DNA of 64,000 bases, taken from Luzula sylvatica. Its lineage: Eukaryota > Streptophyta > Magnoliopsida > Poales > Juncaceae. The notes under the pieces were generated by a model. That model was not told the origin of the DNA. It was given only the letters and a program-made list of their open reading frames with translations, and searched no databases. The first letter of the stretch is position 1; every line of letters begins with the position of its first letter. Shown piece by piece: positions 37,255 to 47,694 of this stretch. A program made the position numbers and the translations under genes. The DNA lies in contig OX326957.1 in assembly GCA_946800325.1 (NCBI GenBank), positions 48,716,307 to 48,780,306 on the forward strand, read 5' to 3'.

Positions 37255-37617
37255 CGGTGGATACAAGTAGAGGAGTTCACACTTGTGACTCTTTGTTTGT
37301 GATCAAACCGGAGAAGTAAACGAGTAAAGAGGTTGTGGAAGCATGTGGACGTGGGGACACACGAAGACAACCAGAATCATGTCAAGACGGTGGGAGACGT
37401 GCTAGCTGTGGGACGTACGACTAGTCACCAACGTGACAGCGAGAAATAAAACAAGGAAGAAAGTGATCAACCCTTCGTACGTGATCAATTTCACGTGATA
37501 ATGGTCTATCATTTTATTGCATCGTACCCTTAGAAAGGTGGCGCGATCTCGGAATTTGGGAACCGGACCGGCCCTCACTTCCGTTGCGCGGGACTCGGAG
37601 TCGATCGATTCCCTTCA
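37255..37617 (+). repeat. truncated 5' LTR of copia B (R/U5 part)
   Basis: Collinear with the 3' portion of the solo LTR at 39637-40611 (shared GGTGGATAC, GTGATCAACCCTTCG and GCATCGTACCCT motifs). It ends ATTCCCTTCA at 37617. The primer-binding site (core TATCAGAGC, 37622-37630) follows. The U3 half is missing. Confidence 0.75.
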
Positions 37618-37929
37618 GTTCTATCAGAGCAATCGCCATCGATTCGATGGTCGAATCATAGTCGTATAAATGTTATACGCATGCGTATATGTGTTATACA
37701 CGTTTGCACTCATATTGATTAAGTGAATTCATAATTTTCGATTAAAATCACAAGTGGAATTCACTAGACATCAATCATATGATGATAGAGAGTATCTAGG
37801 AATGATCGTGAAATAGTTTCACGAGTGGTCGTTTCGGAAACGGTTGAAAACGGAAGAAAAGGCAAAATCTGCAGAAAAATCAGCATTTATGCATCCCCGG
37901 GGGCATTTTTCACGTCCCGGGGTGAATTT

Positions 37930-38162
37930 CTGACGCCCCCACGGGTAGTCCGTCGTGACGGAAGCTAGTACAGTCACGACGGACCATGTATATCATATGT
38001 GGATGCGGGGATGCTTATAGTCCGTCGTGATGGAAGGTAGTTCAGTCACGACAGACCATGTATATGATACGTGCGACGGACCATGTATACGATACAAGGA
38101 AGCGGGGATGCTTACAATATATCATGACGGAAAGTAGTTCAGTCATGACGGAAGGTAGTTCA
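37930..38162 (+). repeat. copia B leader: CCGTCGTGACGG / CAGTCACGACGG repeats, left part
   Basis: Short inverted motifs alternate (CCGTCGTGACGG against CAGTCACGACGG) with a GGACCATGTATA spacer in several imperfect copies. They can pair as hairpins in the RNA leader. The array is cut by B2 and continues at 42190. Confidence 0.7.
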
Positions 38163-38521
38163 TGTTAGGATTGTCGCCGCAGATACACACGCAAGAACAA
38201 CACACGGACACAAGTATTTTTACGTGGAAAACCCCGAAGGAAAAAAACCATGGCCGCCGGCACTCAAACTATTTTACTATACTGGAGAAAGAGAGAATAC
38301 AATTGTTTGTACTTGTTGGAACGAATAAAACTCTAGCCTAACCCTCTATTTATAGCTAAACTCCTACCCAATACAAGGAAATAATACATGGAAATAATCA
38401 TTGCCTTAATTACCATTCAATCATGGCAATAACAATATATGGAGAACTTTCCTATCTCTTCAAGGTTTCCTTTTTCCAATTTCTTAATCCTCGGATTTCC
38501 AAAAGTCTCCATGCCATAACA
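38163..38521 (-). repeat. 3' LTR of copia B2
   Basis: Plus-strand ends TGTTAGGATTG and CCATAACA. Contains CTATTTATAG, a TATA-type motif readable on either strand, near 38343. Pairs with 41832-42189. Confidence 0.9.
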
Positions 38522-38554
38522 ATATCCCACTTGGAGACTTTTGCACCAATCTCC

Positions 38555-38955
38555 TATTCTCCCGTCCCGAGCGGGACTTCCTTGAGTCCGGAGACAGCTC
38601 CCACGGTAGGCGACGCACAGCCTCAGCTTGTCGGTGGGGACTTCCTTGGTCAACATATCTGCAGCGTTCTTGGCACTTTGGATCTTCTCCAGCGATAAGA
38701 CCCCGTCATTCACAAGTTTCCGAATGTAGTGATACTTCAGTTGGATGTACTTGGTCCTCGAGTGGAACACCGAATTCTTCGCGAGACATAAGGTACTTTG
38801 ACTGTCGGTGTAAAGTGTCTTGCATCATTGAGCTTTACCGATCTCCTTCAGAAAAGTCAAGAGCCATACATTCTCCTTCCGGCCTCCGAGATTGCCACAT
38901 ACTCAGTTTTTGTTGTCGATAGCGACACACACTTCTTCAATCTCGACATACTCAG
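38555..38955 (-). pseudogene. copia B2: RNase H remnant
   Basis: On the minus strand the order is SSTTTEYVEIEE (from the conserved TEAEYVA block), GGRKENVWLLTFLKEIGKAQ, a gap with stops, then FHSRTKYIQLKYHYIRKLV and ADMLTKEVP. These are the C-terminal RNase H motifs of copia pol. Integrase runs straight into this block near 38955, so the whole RT domain is deleted. Confidence 0.8.
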
Positions 38956-39631
38956 TCGTCGTTGACGAGATGCTTCCAAAAATTCGCAAATGACCAAGAA
39001 AAATCTTCTTTCCTCTCCATTTCTCTTCAGGTAGCTCGAGGTTGAGGGATTTCATCGGAGTACGGTTGATAAGGTATGCGGCCGTGCTAACCGCATCCGC
39101 CCAGAACATCTTCGTCAATCCCGCGTGCAATTGCATCGCCCTTGCCCGTTTATTCAGAGTTCGATTCATGCATTCTGCCACCCCGTTCTGCTGAGGTCGA
39201 TTTGGAATCGTCCGAATCTGCTTGATTCCTTGTTCCGCGCAAAATCTTCTGAAATCTGCACTGTCGTACTCCCCTCCATTATCCGACTTTAAGCATTTCA
39301 ACTTCAAGCCGATCTCGAACTCAACTTCTGCCTTCCACCTTTTGAACACATTAAACACGTCAGATTTGTGTTTAATAAAATAGATCCATACCTTCCGAGT
39401 TGAATCTTCGATAAAGGTGATGTAGTATCGTGACCCCCCGGTAGACTGGACCGGAGCTGGCCCCCACATGTCGGTATGCACTAGGTCTAACTTCCCCATC
39501 TTGAGCTCTCGTCCGGCCTTCGAAAAACTAACCCGTCTTTGCTTGTCGAGCACGCAGTTCTCACAGAAACCGTTTTGTAGCCGATTGTGCCATAACATCG
39601 AATCAGTCGCTGCTCCCGAAAATGCCAAACA
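38955..39631 (-). pseudogene. copia B2: integrase
   Basis: Minus-strand motifs: LWHNRL, CENCVLDKQRRVSF, HTDMWGPA, YYITFIEDSTRKVWIYF, KSDNGGEY, PQQNGVAECMNRT and LRIFGS. This is an rve-type integrase of a different copia lineage from A/B. The stop-free frame 39628-38903 is well preserved, but the pre-integrase is cut off at 39637 by an inserted LTR. Confidence 0.87.
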
Positions 39632-39636
39632 ATCTC

Positions 39637-40611
39637 TGTTGGGGAATATCCCCGGCCCCGGGCCCGCGCAGCGGATATGTAGGCCCGGTCCGATTTTCCG
39701 ATTCCCGAGATCACGCCACGACTTCGAGGGTACGATGCAAATAGAAGGTTAGATCCATACCAGTTCCAAATTGATGGAACACGAAGGGTTGATCGCTGCC
39801 TCCTATTCCTCCGGTCACGTTGGTGACTTTACGCGCGTCCCACACCGTGCGTCCTTCACCGTTCGTTCCCGTTCTTCGATCCTTCGGTTCGATCACAACG
39901 GAGAGCCCCAAGTGTTGCTCCTCCACACGTATCCACCTTGAGTCGGAAGACGCCGGACACGGATACACCTGCCTAGACGATGTATCGGTGCACTTGCTTG
40001 ATCTCGATCGATTATCTATTAATCTCTCTTCGTGCCTTTTCACTCACAAAAGATCAAATCTGAATTTGCTCTTTTCTTGTGTCTTGGGCAGAATATTGCT
40101 TTGAATTACTTCTGAATTCCTTAGTGAAGATGAGAGAGAAAATCCTATTTATACCTAATAGGATAAGGATTAGCCAAAAGTCATGTATATCCAATATACA
40201 CCCTTTCATACAGAAAACTGTATGAACCTGTTCAGTATTCTGTCCAGACGAAATTGATAAATTTCTCTGACAGAAAATCAACCAACACGAAATTTGTAGA
40301 TAATCTTATTATCTACTCAACCCAATTTGGCCCAGCCCAATTGGAGTTCGTATGCAAAAGTTATGACTGTTTTACTAACTGTATGTCATACTGTTGCACC
40401 CTTTCGGTATTTCACAGAAACGACACTTATACTTCGTTCATATGAAATATATTTCTATATGAAGGTTGTAGATAATCTCATTATCTATCTAACCCAATTT
40501 GAACCATTCTAATTGGATTTTCCCACTGAAAGTTATGGCCACGAATGTACGACTACATTCGTTTATCCTTGTGTACACTTTTACGGTTGATCCGAAACTG
40601 TATTTCTTTCA
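39637..40611 (-). mobile_element. solo LTR of family A (975 bp) inside B2
   Basis: Plus-strand ends TGTTGGGGAATATCCCC and TATTTCTTTCA, with 5-bp TSD ATCTC at 39632-39636 and 40612-40616. On the minus strand it starts TGAAAGAAATACAG like the copia A LTR, has a TATA box (GGTATAAATAGG, about 40147-40158) and ends CCCCAACA. It splits the B2 pre-integrase frame between TLYLTDNR and the AFSGAATDS block. ORFs inside it on both strands are not genes. Confidence 0.92.
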
Positions 40612-40616
40612 ATCTC

Positions 40617-41790
40617 ATCTATTATCGGTAAGATAGAGGGTTCCCGTCTTCGTACCTCTCTCTATCACCATGGCCTCCCTTACAATCTTCCATGACCCGT
40701 TCCCGAACACCGTGTAGCCTTCGCTATCCATCTGCCCGACGGATATCAAGTTCTTCTTCAGACCGGGAATGTACGGAACTCCTCGCAAGATCCATCTAAA
40801 TTCGTTGATCGATTTTATCTGGACATCACCTATGCCCGATATGCTTAGTGGCTTTCCATCTGCTATGTGAACCTTTCCTAAATCTCCTGTCTTGAAATTT
40901 GAACTTATCTTTCTGCGAGGTTGAGTTGAAGGATGCGCCCGAGTCCAAAACCCAGGACTCAACGGAGTTGTCGACGCATAAAACGAGAGCGTCGGCTCTG
41001 TCTTGCTCGGTGACAACATTTACGGAACTCGATTCCACCTTCTCCTTTCTCGGGACTTTACAGTCCCGCTTCATGTGACCTTTCTTGCCACAATTCCAGC
41101 ACTCCAACTCGCCGCGTGGTCTTGACTTGCTGCGTCCTCTTGACTTGGCTCGTCCACGGTTGTTGTTCCTCTGACCTTCCCGGCCCCGGCTCTCCAAATT
41201 CAACGCTGAACCCGAGGAACCCGAGGCTTCGCTCCGCTCCTTTCGCCGAATGTCGTCATTCAGGATGCGGTCCCGCACTTCCTCAAAGGTCAAATCCTCC
41301 TTGATGCCGATGACATCTATCGTCGTCGTCCAGCTCTCTGGGAGAGATGACAGTAGCATGAGTGCTTTCATCTCATCACCAAGGTTAAATTTGAAAGAGT
41401 CCAATTTGTTTGAAATAACCTGAAAACATTTAGATTCTCTGCAACAGATCCGCCCTCCGTCATTCGCAGATTGAAAAGACGACACACTAGGTTCAGCTTG
41501 TTTAGCGAAGATGGTTTCTCGTAGATGTTGGACAGCGCCTTCATGACCCCGAAAGCCGTCATCTCCTTCGCTACGTTGAACGCCACGTTCTTGGCCAGCG
41601 ATAATTGGATATAGCTTAGCGCCTTGCGGTTCATCTTCTACCACTTGCCTTCGTCCGTAATACTTTCCGGCCTTGTCTCGAATAGCGCCTCTTCTAGGTC
41701 CTTCTGGCATAGCAACGCTTCTACTTGCATCTTCCAGTAACCGAAGTCTCGCCCATCAAACCGGCATACCAAAACCTTGTTCTCGTCCAT
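40617..41790 (-). pseudogene. copia B2: gag, zinc knuckle and protease
   Basis: On the minus strand gag starts at ATG 41790 (MDENKVLVCRFDGRDFGYWK), with a stop after about 50 codons and several register changes. Later motifs are MKALMLLSSLPESW, EEVRDRIL, the CCHC knuckle CWNCGKKGHMKRDC and the protease DSGASF. The pre-integrase part (LRGVPYIPGLKKNLISVGQM) ends at the inserted LTR. Confidence 0.87.
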
Positions 41791-41831
41791 CTCTCGTCTG
41801 CTTGAACATTAACCTTTGCCCTGATACCACT

Positions 41832-42189
41832 TGTTAGGATCGTCGCCGCAGACACACACACGCAAGAACAACACACAGACACAAGTATTTTTACTTGGAA
41901 ACCTCGAAGGGAAAAAAGCACGGCCGCCGGCACTCAAACTATTTTACTATACTGGAGAAAGAGAGAATACAATTGTTTGTACTTGTTGGAATGAAGAAAA
42001 CTCTAGCCTAGCCCTCTATTTATAGCTAAACTCCTACCCAATAAAAGGAAATAATACAAGAAAATAATCATTGTCTTAATAACCATTCAATCATGGCAAT
42101 AACAATATATGGACAACTTTCCTATCTCTAAGGTTTCCTTTTTCCAATTCTCTAATCCTCGGGTTTCCAAAAGTCTCCATACCATAACA
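41832..42189 (-). repeat. 5' LTR of copia B2
   Basis: Plus-strand TGTTAGGATCGTCG...CCATAACA. The primer-binding site lies immediately left (internal side). Several differences from the other LTR date the insertion as old enough to have diverged. Confidence 0.92.
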
Positions 42190-42436
42190 GTTCAATCACG
42201 ACGGAAGTGTCTCTGGAAATCTAGATTAAATTCTCGAGTCGATCCATCGTGACGGACCTTAGGGTCAGTCACGGCAGAAATGCCTCTGGAAATCTGGATG
42301 AAATTCTCGAGTCGGTCCGTCGTGACGGACCTTATGGTCAGTCACGACGGAAGTGCCTCTGAAAATCTGGATTAAAATCTCAAGTTGGTCCGTCGTGACG
42401 AACCTTATGGTCAGTCACGACGGAAGTGTCTCTGGA
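42190..42436 (+). repeat. 73-bp tandem array in copia B leader
   Basis: Units begin at 42190, 42263, 42336 and 42409, exactly 73 bp apart. Each carries GGTCAGTCACGACGGAAGTG, CTCTGGAAATCTGGAT and GGTCCGTCGTGACGGACC. The two CGTCGTGACG-type motifs are inverted relative to each other and can form a hairpin per unit. Confidence 0.88.
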
Positions 42437-43181
42437 TGCTGAATTCTATTTTTTACTACAAACTTCGAAAATTCATATTCTTTACATCAATACAATTCGT
42501 ATTATTTTAGTAATCATGTAGTATCCTTAGATAGTGCATATGCATGACAAATAATTGAAAAATCTTGTGATATTGATATAATATGATTATGTCAAAGATT
42601 CAACATGTATTGGCATGATCCCTCTTAATATTTAAGTCATAGAAATGTCTTCCATGTCTACAACCATCGAAATTGATATCACATATTGTATGTTTTCAGG
42701 CCTTCGTCGTGCACACAATATTGTTGGTATCGATATGGGTGGTAAGCGTTAATTGAGGACTTACGTGTTTCCATGCCTTCGTCGTGCATGTGAGTAGTTC
42801 AATTGAACAATAAGTAGTATATGACTGTGATTTAACCGTCCAGGCCAATCTGATTGAAGTTCGGGACATAGACAGAATGTACACACGGAATTAGGATTGT
42901 ATGTGGTATGATACATAATTGAAATTCTATAAAGGTTCAAAAGTCGAATAAGATGCGATTGGATTTAATCCTACATAATTAGTGAGATCTCCACCGATAG
43001 GCCTTCGTCGCTTGTGGGATGATCGTGAAATATGAGTCTTCAGTGTTATTGGACTTGGAGTCCCGAATCGGTATGAGGGTTACCGATTTGATAAAAATAA
43101 GATATTCATATAATTAATCATATAAGCATATAAGTTAAGTACGCACAGTTAGTAAATTAATTTTATGTTTCATTGTAGAAA

Positions 43182-43983
43182 ATGTCTTCAGTTAACACCA
43201 ACACCATGTTGATAAGATCGGTATTAGAAAGAAAGAAGCTAGTGGGTCATAATTTTCTAGATTGGCACCGTGACTTAAGAATTGTTCTTAGGCAAGAGGG
43301 AAAGAGCCACGCATTATATACGAAACTAGTGCAACCTCCCCGGATGCTACGGCTGAAGAAAATGCCGTTTTTGACAAACTTAAGAAGGAGACAAATGATG
43401 TTACATGCATAATGATGGTTTGTATGGACGCAAGTCTTCAAAAACAGTTTGAGGACTCTGATGCACATTTAATAAATGCTGTGCTTCAAGAAATGTTCCA
43501 AGAGCAAGAGTGAATGAACAGTTCAATACACTTAAAGAGTTGGTAAACTTTAAGATGCCTATTGGGTTTTCGGTGAGCACTCACGTTTTGAAAGTCCAAG
43601 CTCTCATAGATCGTCTACAGCAGCTCGGAGAAAAGGTGTCGCACATAATGCAACAAGATTTGATCTTGTGCGCATTACCACCAATGTTTTCTTTTTGGGA
43701 CTAATTACCATATGCATTCGATGAACAAGACGATCCCCAATCTCCATTGGATGCTCAAGAATTTTGAGGCGGAGATGCTTAAGGCATCCAGGGAGAACAA
43801 GGCAAGAGTTGTCGAAAATGTTCTCACGATTCAATCTAAAGATCGCCAGAGATCAAGGTCTAAGGGCGGTTCGACAAAGAAGTTGTCGAAACCAAAGACA
43901 AAAGAAAAGGAGAAATCCAAGGATGAGACGTGTTTCCATTGCCACAAGGCTGACCATTGAAAAAATAATTGCAAAGCTTACCT
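43182..43983 (+). pseudogene. copia B: gag with broken zinc knuckle
   Basis: Starts MSSVNTNTMLIRSVLERKKL at 43182. Register changes occur near 43340 and 43500, and a stop (TGA, 43512) precedes the next section (FNTLKELVNFKMPIGFSV, LQQLGEKV, ILCALPPMF). The knuckle CFHCHKADH is followed by TGA at 43958 where a Trp codon is expected, then KNNC. Typical copia Gag order. Confidence 0.8.
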
Positions 43984-45411
43984 CGATGAGGTGAAGAAAG
44001 GCAAGGATAAGGCTTCGAAAGTCGTAGTCTCAGGTATAAACGTTATAGAAATGAGTCTTTCAACTATGACTAATTGGGTATTAGATACCGGTTGTGGGAC
44101 TCATTTTTGTCGAAATATGCATGTTCTTCAAAATAGTCAAAGATTAGCACGAGGTGAAGTGGATCTACGCGTTGGAAGTGGAGTAGGAGTTGTTGTGTTA
44201 GCCGTAGGAGTAGTTAATTTAACTTTGCCGAGTGGACTTATATTAGTACTAAATAATTGTTATTATGTACCGACTTTATGTAAAAACATAATTAGTGTGT
44301 CGAAACTAGCCAAAGATGGTTATGAATTTATTATTAGGAATAATGAACTTTACTATATGTAAGGATAATATTATCTATGGAAATGTTCTATTATAAAATG
44401 GTCTTTATGTATTGGATTTCGATCACGAAAGTAATGAGTTTATTTATAACGTTAATGCAAAATGGATTAAACCGAAAGTTGATAGTCGTACTTTCTTTTG
44501 GCACTATCGTCTAGGCCACGTGAATGAGAAACAAATTTCTAAACTCCATAAAGATGGATTATTAGACTCGTTCGAATTTGATTCGTATGAAAATTGCGAG
44601 GTTTGTTTACTTGGAAAGATGTCAAAGGCACCATTCTCCAAGGTAGGAGAAATGTCCGACGACTTGTTGAAACTCATACATTCAAATGTGTGTGGACCAA
44701 TGAGCACCAAGGCAAGAGGAAGCTACTGGTATTTCAATACGTTTACCGACGATTATAGTAGATATGGTTATATCTATTTAATGTGTCATAAAGCGGAATC
44801 CTTTGAAAAATTCAAGGAATTTCAAAATGAGGTACAAAATCAACTAAGCAAGAAAATCAAAGTCGTTCGATCGGATCGGGGAGGCGAGTATTTGAGCTAT
44901 GAGATTGACGATCATCTAAAGGATTGTGAAATAGTTTCACAATTAACTCCACCCGGAACACCGCAATGGAATGGTGTTTCCGAGAGGAGGAATCGGACCT
45001 TGTTGGACATGGTTCGATCGATGATGAGTCAAACGGATCTCCCAAAATCATTTTGGAGATATGCCCTTGAGACCGTGGCTTATTTATTAAACCTTATACC
45101 TTCTGAATCGGTAGAAAGACTCCACATGAGATGTGAACCGGAAAGCCTCCGGTATTGTCTTTTATTTGAATTTGGGGATGTGAAGTTTATGTCCGAAAAT
45201 TAATGTCGGGTAAACTCGACCCCAAATTTGAAAAGTGTATATTTGTTGGATATCCCAAAGAAACTAGAGGATATTATTTCTATAATCCCGATGAAAATAA
45301 GATTTTCGTCGCTCATAGAGATACCTTCTTGGAGGAGGACTTTATATCTAGACGAGTTAACGAAAATCGAATAGAGCTTGAAGAAGATCGAGATCCAAAA
45401 ATATGAGTATT
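43984..45411 (+). pseudogene. copia B: protease, pre-integrase and integrase, 3' truncated
   Basis: Protease active-site block VLDTGCGTHF near 44077, pre-integrase WHYRLGHVNEKQ and CEVCLLGK, integrase FTDDYSRYGYIYL, RSDRGGEY, TPQWNGVSERRNRT, then the C-terminal VGYPKETRGYYFYNPDE. Frameshifts lie near 44360-44400 and 45170-45200. The frame ends at 45404-45406 just before a 19-base G run. RT and the 3' LTR are absent. Confidence 0.87.
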
Positions 45412-45430
45412 GGGGGGGGGGGGGGGGGGG
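45412..45430. repeat. poly(G) tract at the broken end of copia B
   Basis: Nineteen consecutive G residues mark the junction between retroelement and unrelated DNA. Runs this long are rare in AT-rich plant DNA and are hard to sequence, so both a real junction and an assembly join are possible. Confidence 0.9.
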
Positions 45431-46065
45431 TGACAGACTAGGAGGGCGGTTCACATCGAGGGTTGGCATGCGGTTATGGTGAATCATGTCCCTGCAGGTT
45501 ATCTGTCAACCCGGAGAGCTTTGGACCCTACATGATTTTTGTTTGCGGTACACGACCGTCCACGAGTCCAGACTTCAGCTGCACGGGGTGCTGACAGTAC
45601 GTTCAGACCCAGAGAGCCTACTATACGCGTCACGCATCACAGTACATTATTTTTGTTGTTATTCAACAAATTATGATTTAACATAAACAAATTAAAACTA
45701 CCAGGAACGTCATATGACGGAGAGTTTGGAGTACGGTCGTCAAATGATGCAAATGCTCCGCGACGCGGGGGGCAGCGATTGCTCCCTCTTTTAAGAAAGT
45801 CTTGAAGAGGACTTGCAGGCATATGATAAGATCTTGAACTCGTGCCATGGTTACACTGGCCGATTTGCCACACGATGATGCCGACGCCCACCTCGACAGT
45901 CCATCCGACTCGGATAGTAACAGAGATGACGATGGAGATGGGCATGTGACACAGATCACCCAGCGGGATCGTGGACATGCACGTGTTGCCGTTTCCCGAC
46001 GTGGTGCAGGTGGTCTTGGATGTGCACATGGTGTACGTGGTTGATGTTTCTCTGTGTTTTGATGT
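45431..46065. other. gene-like GC-richer fragment, unidentified
   Basis: Composition is GC-richer than the neighbourhood and long frames exist on both strands (plus 45486-45686; minus 46119-45637). The plus strand near 45840-46044 ends in an R/G-rich stretch (RRGAGGLGCAHGVRG) after an acidic DSDSNRDDDGDG run, the kind of tail seen on some transposon-derived plant proteins. No domain is recognised, and frames are broken. Probably an old transposon gene fragment. Confidence 0.3.
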
Positions 46066-46469
46066 AATTTTGTTCTTTTTTGATATCTTTGGATTTATAT
46101 TTGGATATGCTCGGTACACTTTTTATTATATTTAGATATATGATTTTTTATTTTTTTATTTAGTTTATGAATTTTTCAAATTAACTAACTATATTGTGGA
46201 AAAATACCATATCATTGTTTATGATTTATGTTTGGATATATGATTTATGTTTGAATATGTTCGGTACACTTTTTAGAGTTTATGACAATAGAATATGAAT
46301 CTAATTTTTTTTTAAATATCAAAATATATTTTTTTAATACCATATCATTGTTTATGTGGTAGAACATCTGACGTGTCATTGATTACATGGCAAGTTAATG
46401 GACAGGCAATCATTTAACGGAATGACTCTATATAAATCAACATAATAGTTGGAGGGTTAAAAATAAAAT
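46066..46469. other. AT-rich intergenic sequence
   Basis: Contains two TTTGGATATATGATTTATG-like repeats and duplicated CATATCATTGTTTATG segments (46208 and 46344). No gene seen. Confidence 0.5.
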
Positions 46470-46778
46470 GGAAATTTTACTTTGCCCCCACAACTCCTCT
46501 CTCCCTCTATGTGTATTTCGAGAAAGGTTAAAGGGAATAATTAGCAACCAATTAACACACAAAAATAAATTAACTATTAATTTCAACGTACCAATAACGG
46601 TACATGCTAATTAATCATTAATCCATTTTTACATATAAATTTGGCGTTAATTTGATGTTAATTGAGTTAAATTAATCATTAATATCATGATGTCATGTGG
46701 AAAATAAAAAATACAAAACAGGAGTTGTGGGAACATATTATATGACCACAATTATTGAGGAGTCAAATTTAAAATTTT
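46468..46778. mobile_element. putative MITE (TTGCCCCCACAACTCC ends)
   Basis: TTGCCCCCACAACTCCTCT at 46483 faces its inverse AGGAGTTGTGGGAACA near 46720, with AAAATTTTAC/GAAAATTTT outside and TTAATTAA-type sequence between. The outermost bases and TSD are not resolved. Confidence 0.5.
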
Positions 46779-46904
46779 CTCTTAAATAATATCTTTATTT
46801 TATTCTATTGCTTTTGTCGCGTGAAATAAACATTATTAGTCTTGCCCACTCCTAGACCAAGTCTATACCTGCACATAAGCAGATTCAACACTGGATAATT
46901 ATAC

Positions 46905-47145
46905 CATGTCCCTCAAATTCTCTCCAACACCTTCTATATCACCGATCAACAATTAATTAATTAACATGATAATTAACAAAAATATATTTTATTAATGGTT
47001 AATTGATATTGATTAATAATTGTTAATTCATATGTACTTTAATTGTGTATCAGTTAATTATTAAAGAAGTACATTTTTATTAATTACGATACTAATTAAT
47101 TGTTAATCCATGATATAGAGGGTGTTGGAGGAAACTCAGGAGCAC
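46905..47145. mobile_element. putative MITE (CCAACACC ends)
   Basis: The left arm TCTCCAACACCTTCTATATC is mirrored by a right arm whose reverse complement reads CCTCCAACACCCTCTATATC, continuing into AACAATTAATTA. The two arms are about 45 bp. The right arm lies only 30 bp from the last kinase exon. No TSD identified. Confidence 0.62.
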
Positions 47146-47169
47146 CACCATATATGGGCTCTTCAGCAC

Positions 47170-47694
47170 TTAACTGCCTAGCTTATTACTTTTCTTCCTC
47201 TCTTGACGCCATCTTCCCAAACTTGCGAAAATGGCCAAAAATGACTGAATCGGTCTAATCCGTCTGGATTTGGGCAGAATTGGGTGATGGTCGGCCAGGA
47301 CCGACTCCGTCTCGAGTCGACCGACTACAAAACTATGTCGGGAATCCTGCAGACAATCCTCAAAATCCACTGTAGTTCCGAGCAGTAAATCTTTAAAAAC
47401 ATTAACATCCTCCCTTTCTTTCTTCGGTTCTTCAGCCTTTTCAACTTGAACATCTCGGATAGCACTTTTAGAAGAAGAAGAAGAAGAAGAAGAAGAAGCA
47501 GATTGTGCTGCTCCAAGTTTCTTCTCCTTGGACAATTTCTCGTCTTGTCGTCTTTCGAGTAATTCCATTTTCTGCATTAGCTCTTCAATCTGATCCTCAG
47601 CAAGATCTTTCTCGTGCTTTTCTCTTGCTATAATTTCCTCAATTTCCTTCTTCCACCGTGCCACCGTTAAATTAGAATCCTTGTTGGTTGTACT
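47170..47694 (-). other. last exon of the kinase: second coiled-coil copy
   Basis: The first 70 residues (WKKEIEEIIAREKHEKDL, EDQIEELMQKMELLERRQ) match the N-terminal coiled coil of the kinase at 28858-30104 (WKEEIEKI, EEQIEELRQKMKILERQQ) much better than the coiled coil of its own gene. Its acceptor is also at a phase-0 boundary. It therefore looks like the first exon of a second kinase gene whose kinase part has been lost and which has become a 3' exon here. Confidence 0.6.

Larger units (their letters stand above)
38163..42189 (-). mobile_element. Ty1/copia element B2, inserted in B leader
   Basis: Both LTRs are present: 38163-38521 and 41832-42189 (about 358 bp, plus-strand TGTTAGGATNGTCG...CCATAACA). 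The 5-bp TSD GTTCA is at 38158-38162 and 42190-42194. On the minus strand the 5' LTR is the right one. The primer-binding site is TGGTATCAGGGC at about 41819-41830, and a CCAAGTGGGATAT polypurine-like tract precedes the left LTR. The LTRs differ at several positions and by small indels, so the insertion is not very recent. RT is deleted and a solo LTR interrupts the pre-integrase region. Confidence 0.93.
37255..45411 (+). mobile_element. Ty1/copia element B (family A), truncated, with nested copia B2
   Basis: Order: truncated LTR, primer-binding site, long repeat-rich leader (interrupted by B2 at 38163-42189), gag from 43182, protease, integrase. The sequence leaves the family at about 45405, before RT, at a 19-base G run. 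Leader and coding parts align with copia A. Gag has frameshifts and stops, and the zinc knuckle is interrupted by a TGA. Confidence 0.88.

Noticed and set aside
39711..40104. ORFs of 94-110 codons on both strands
   Set aside because: They lie within the family-A solo LTR (39637-40611), and no motif is present.
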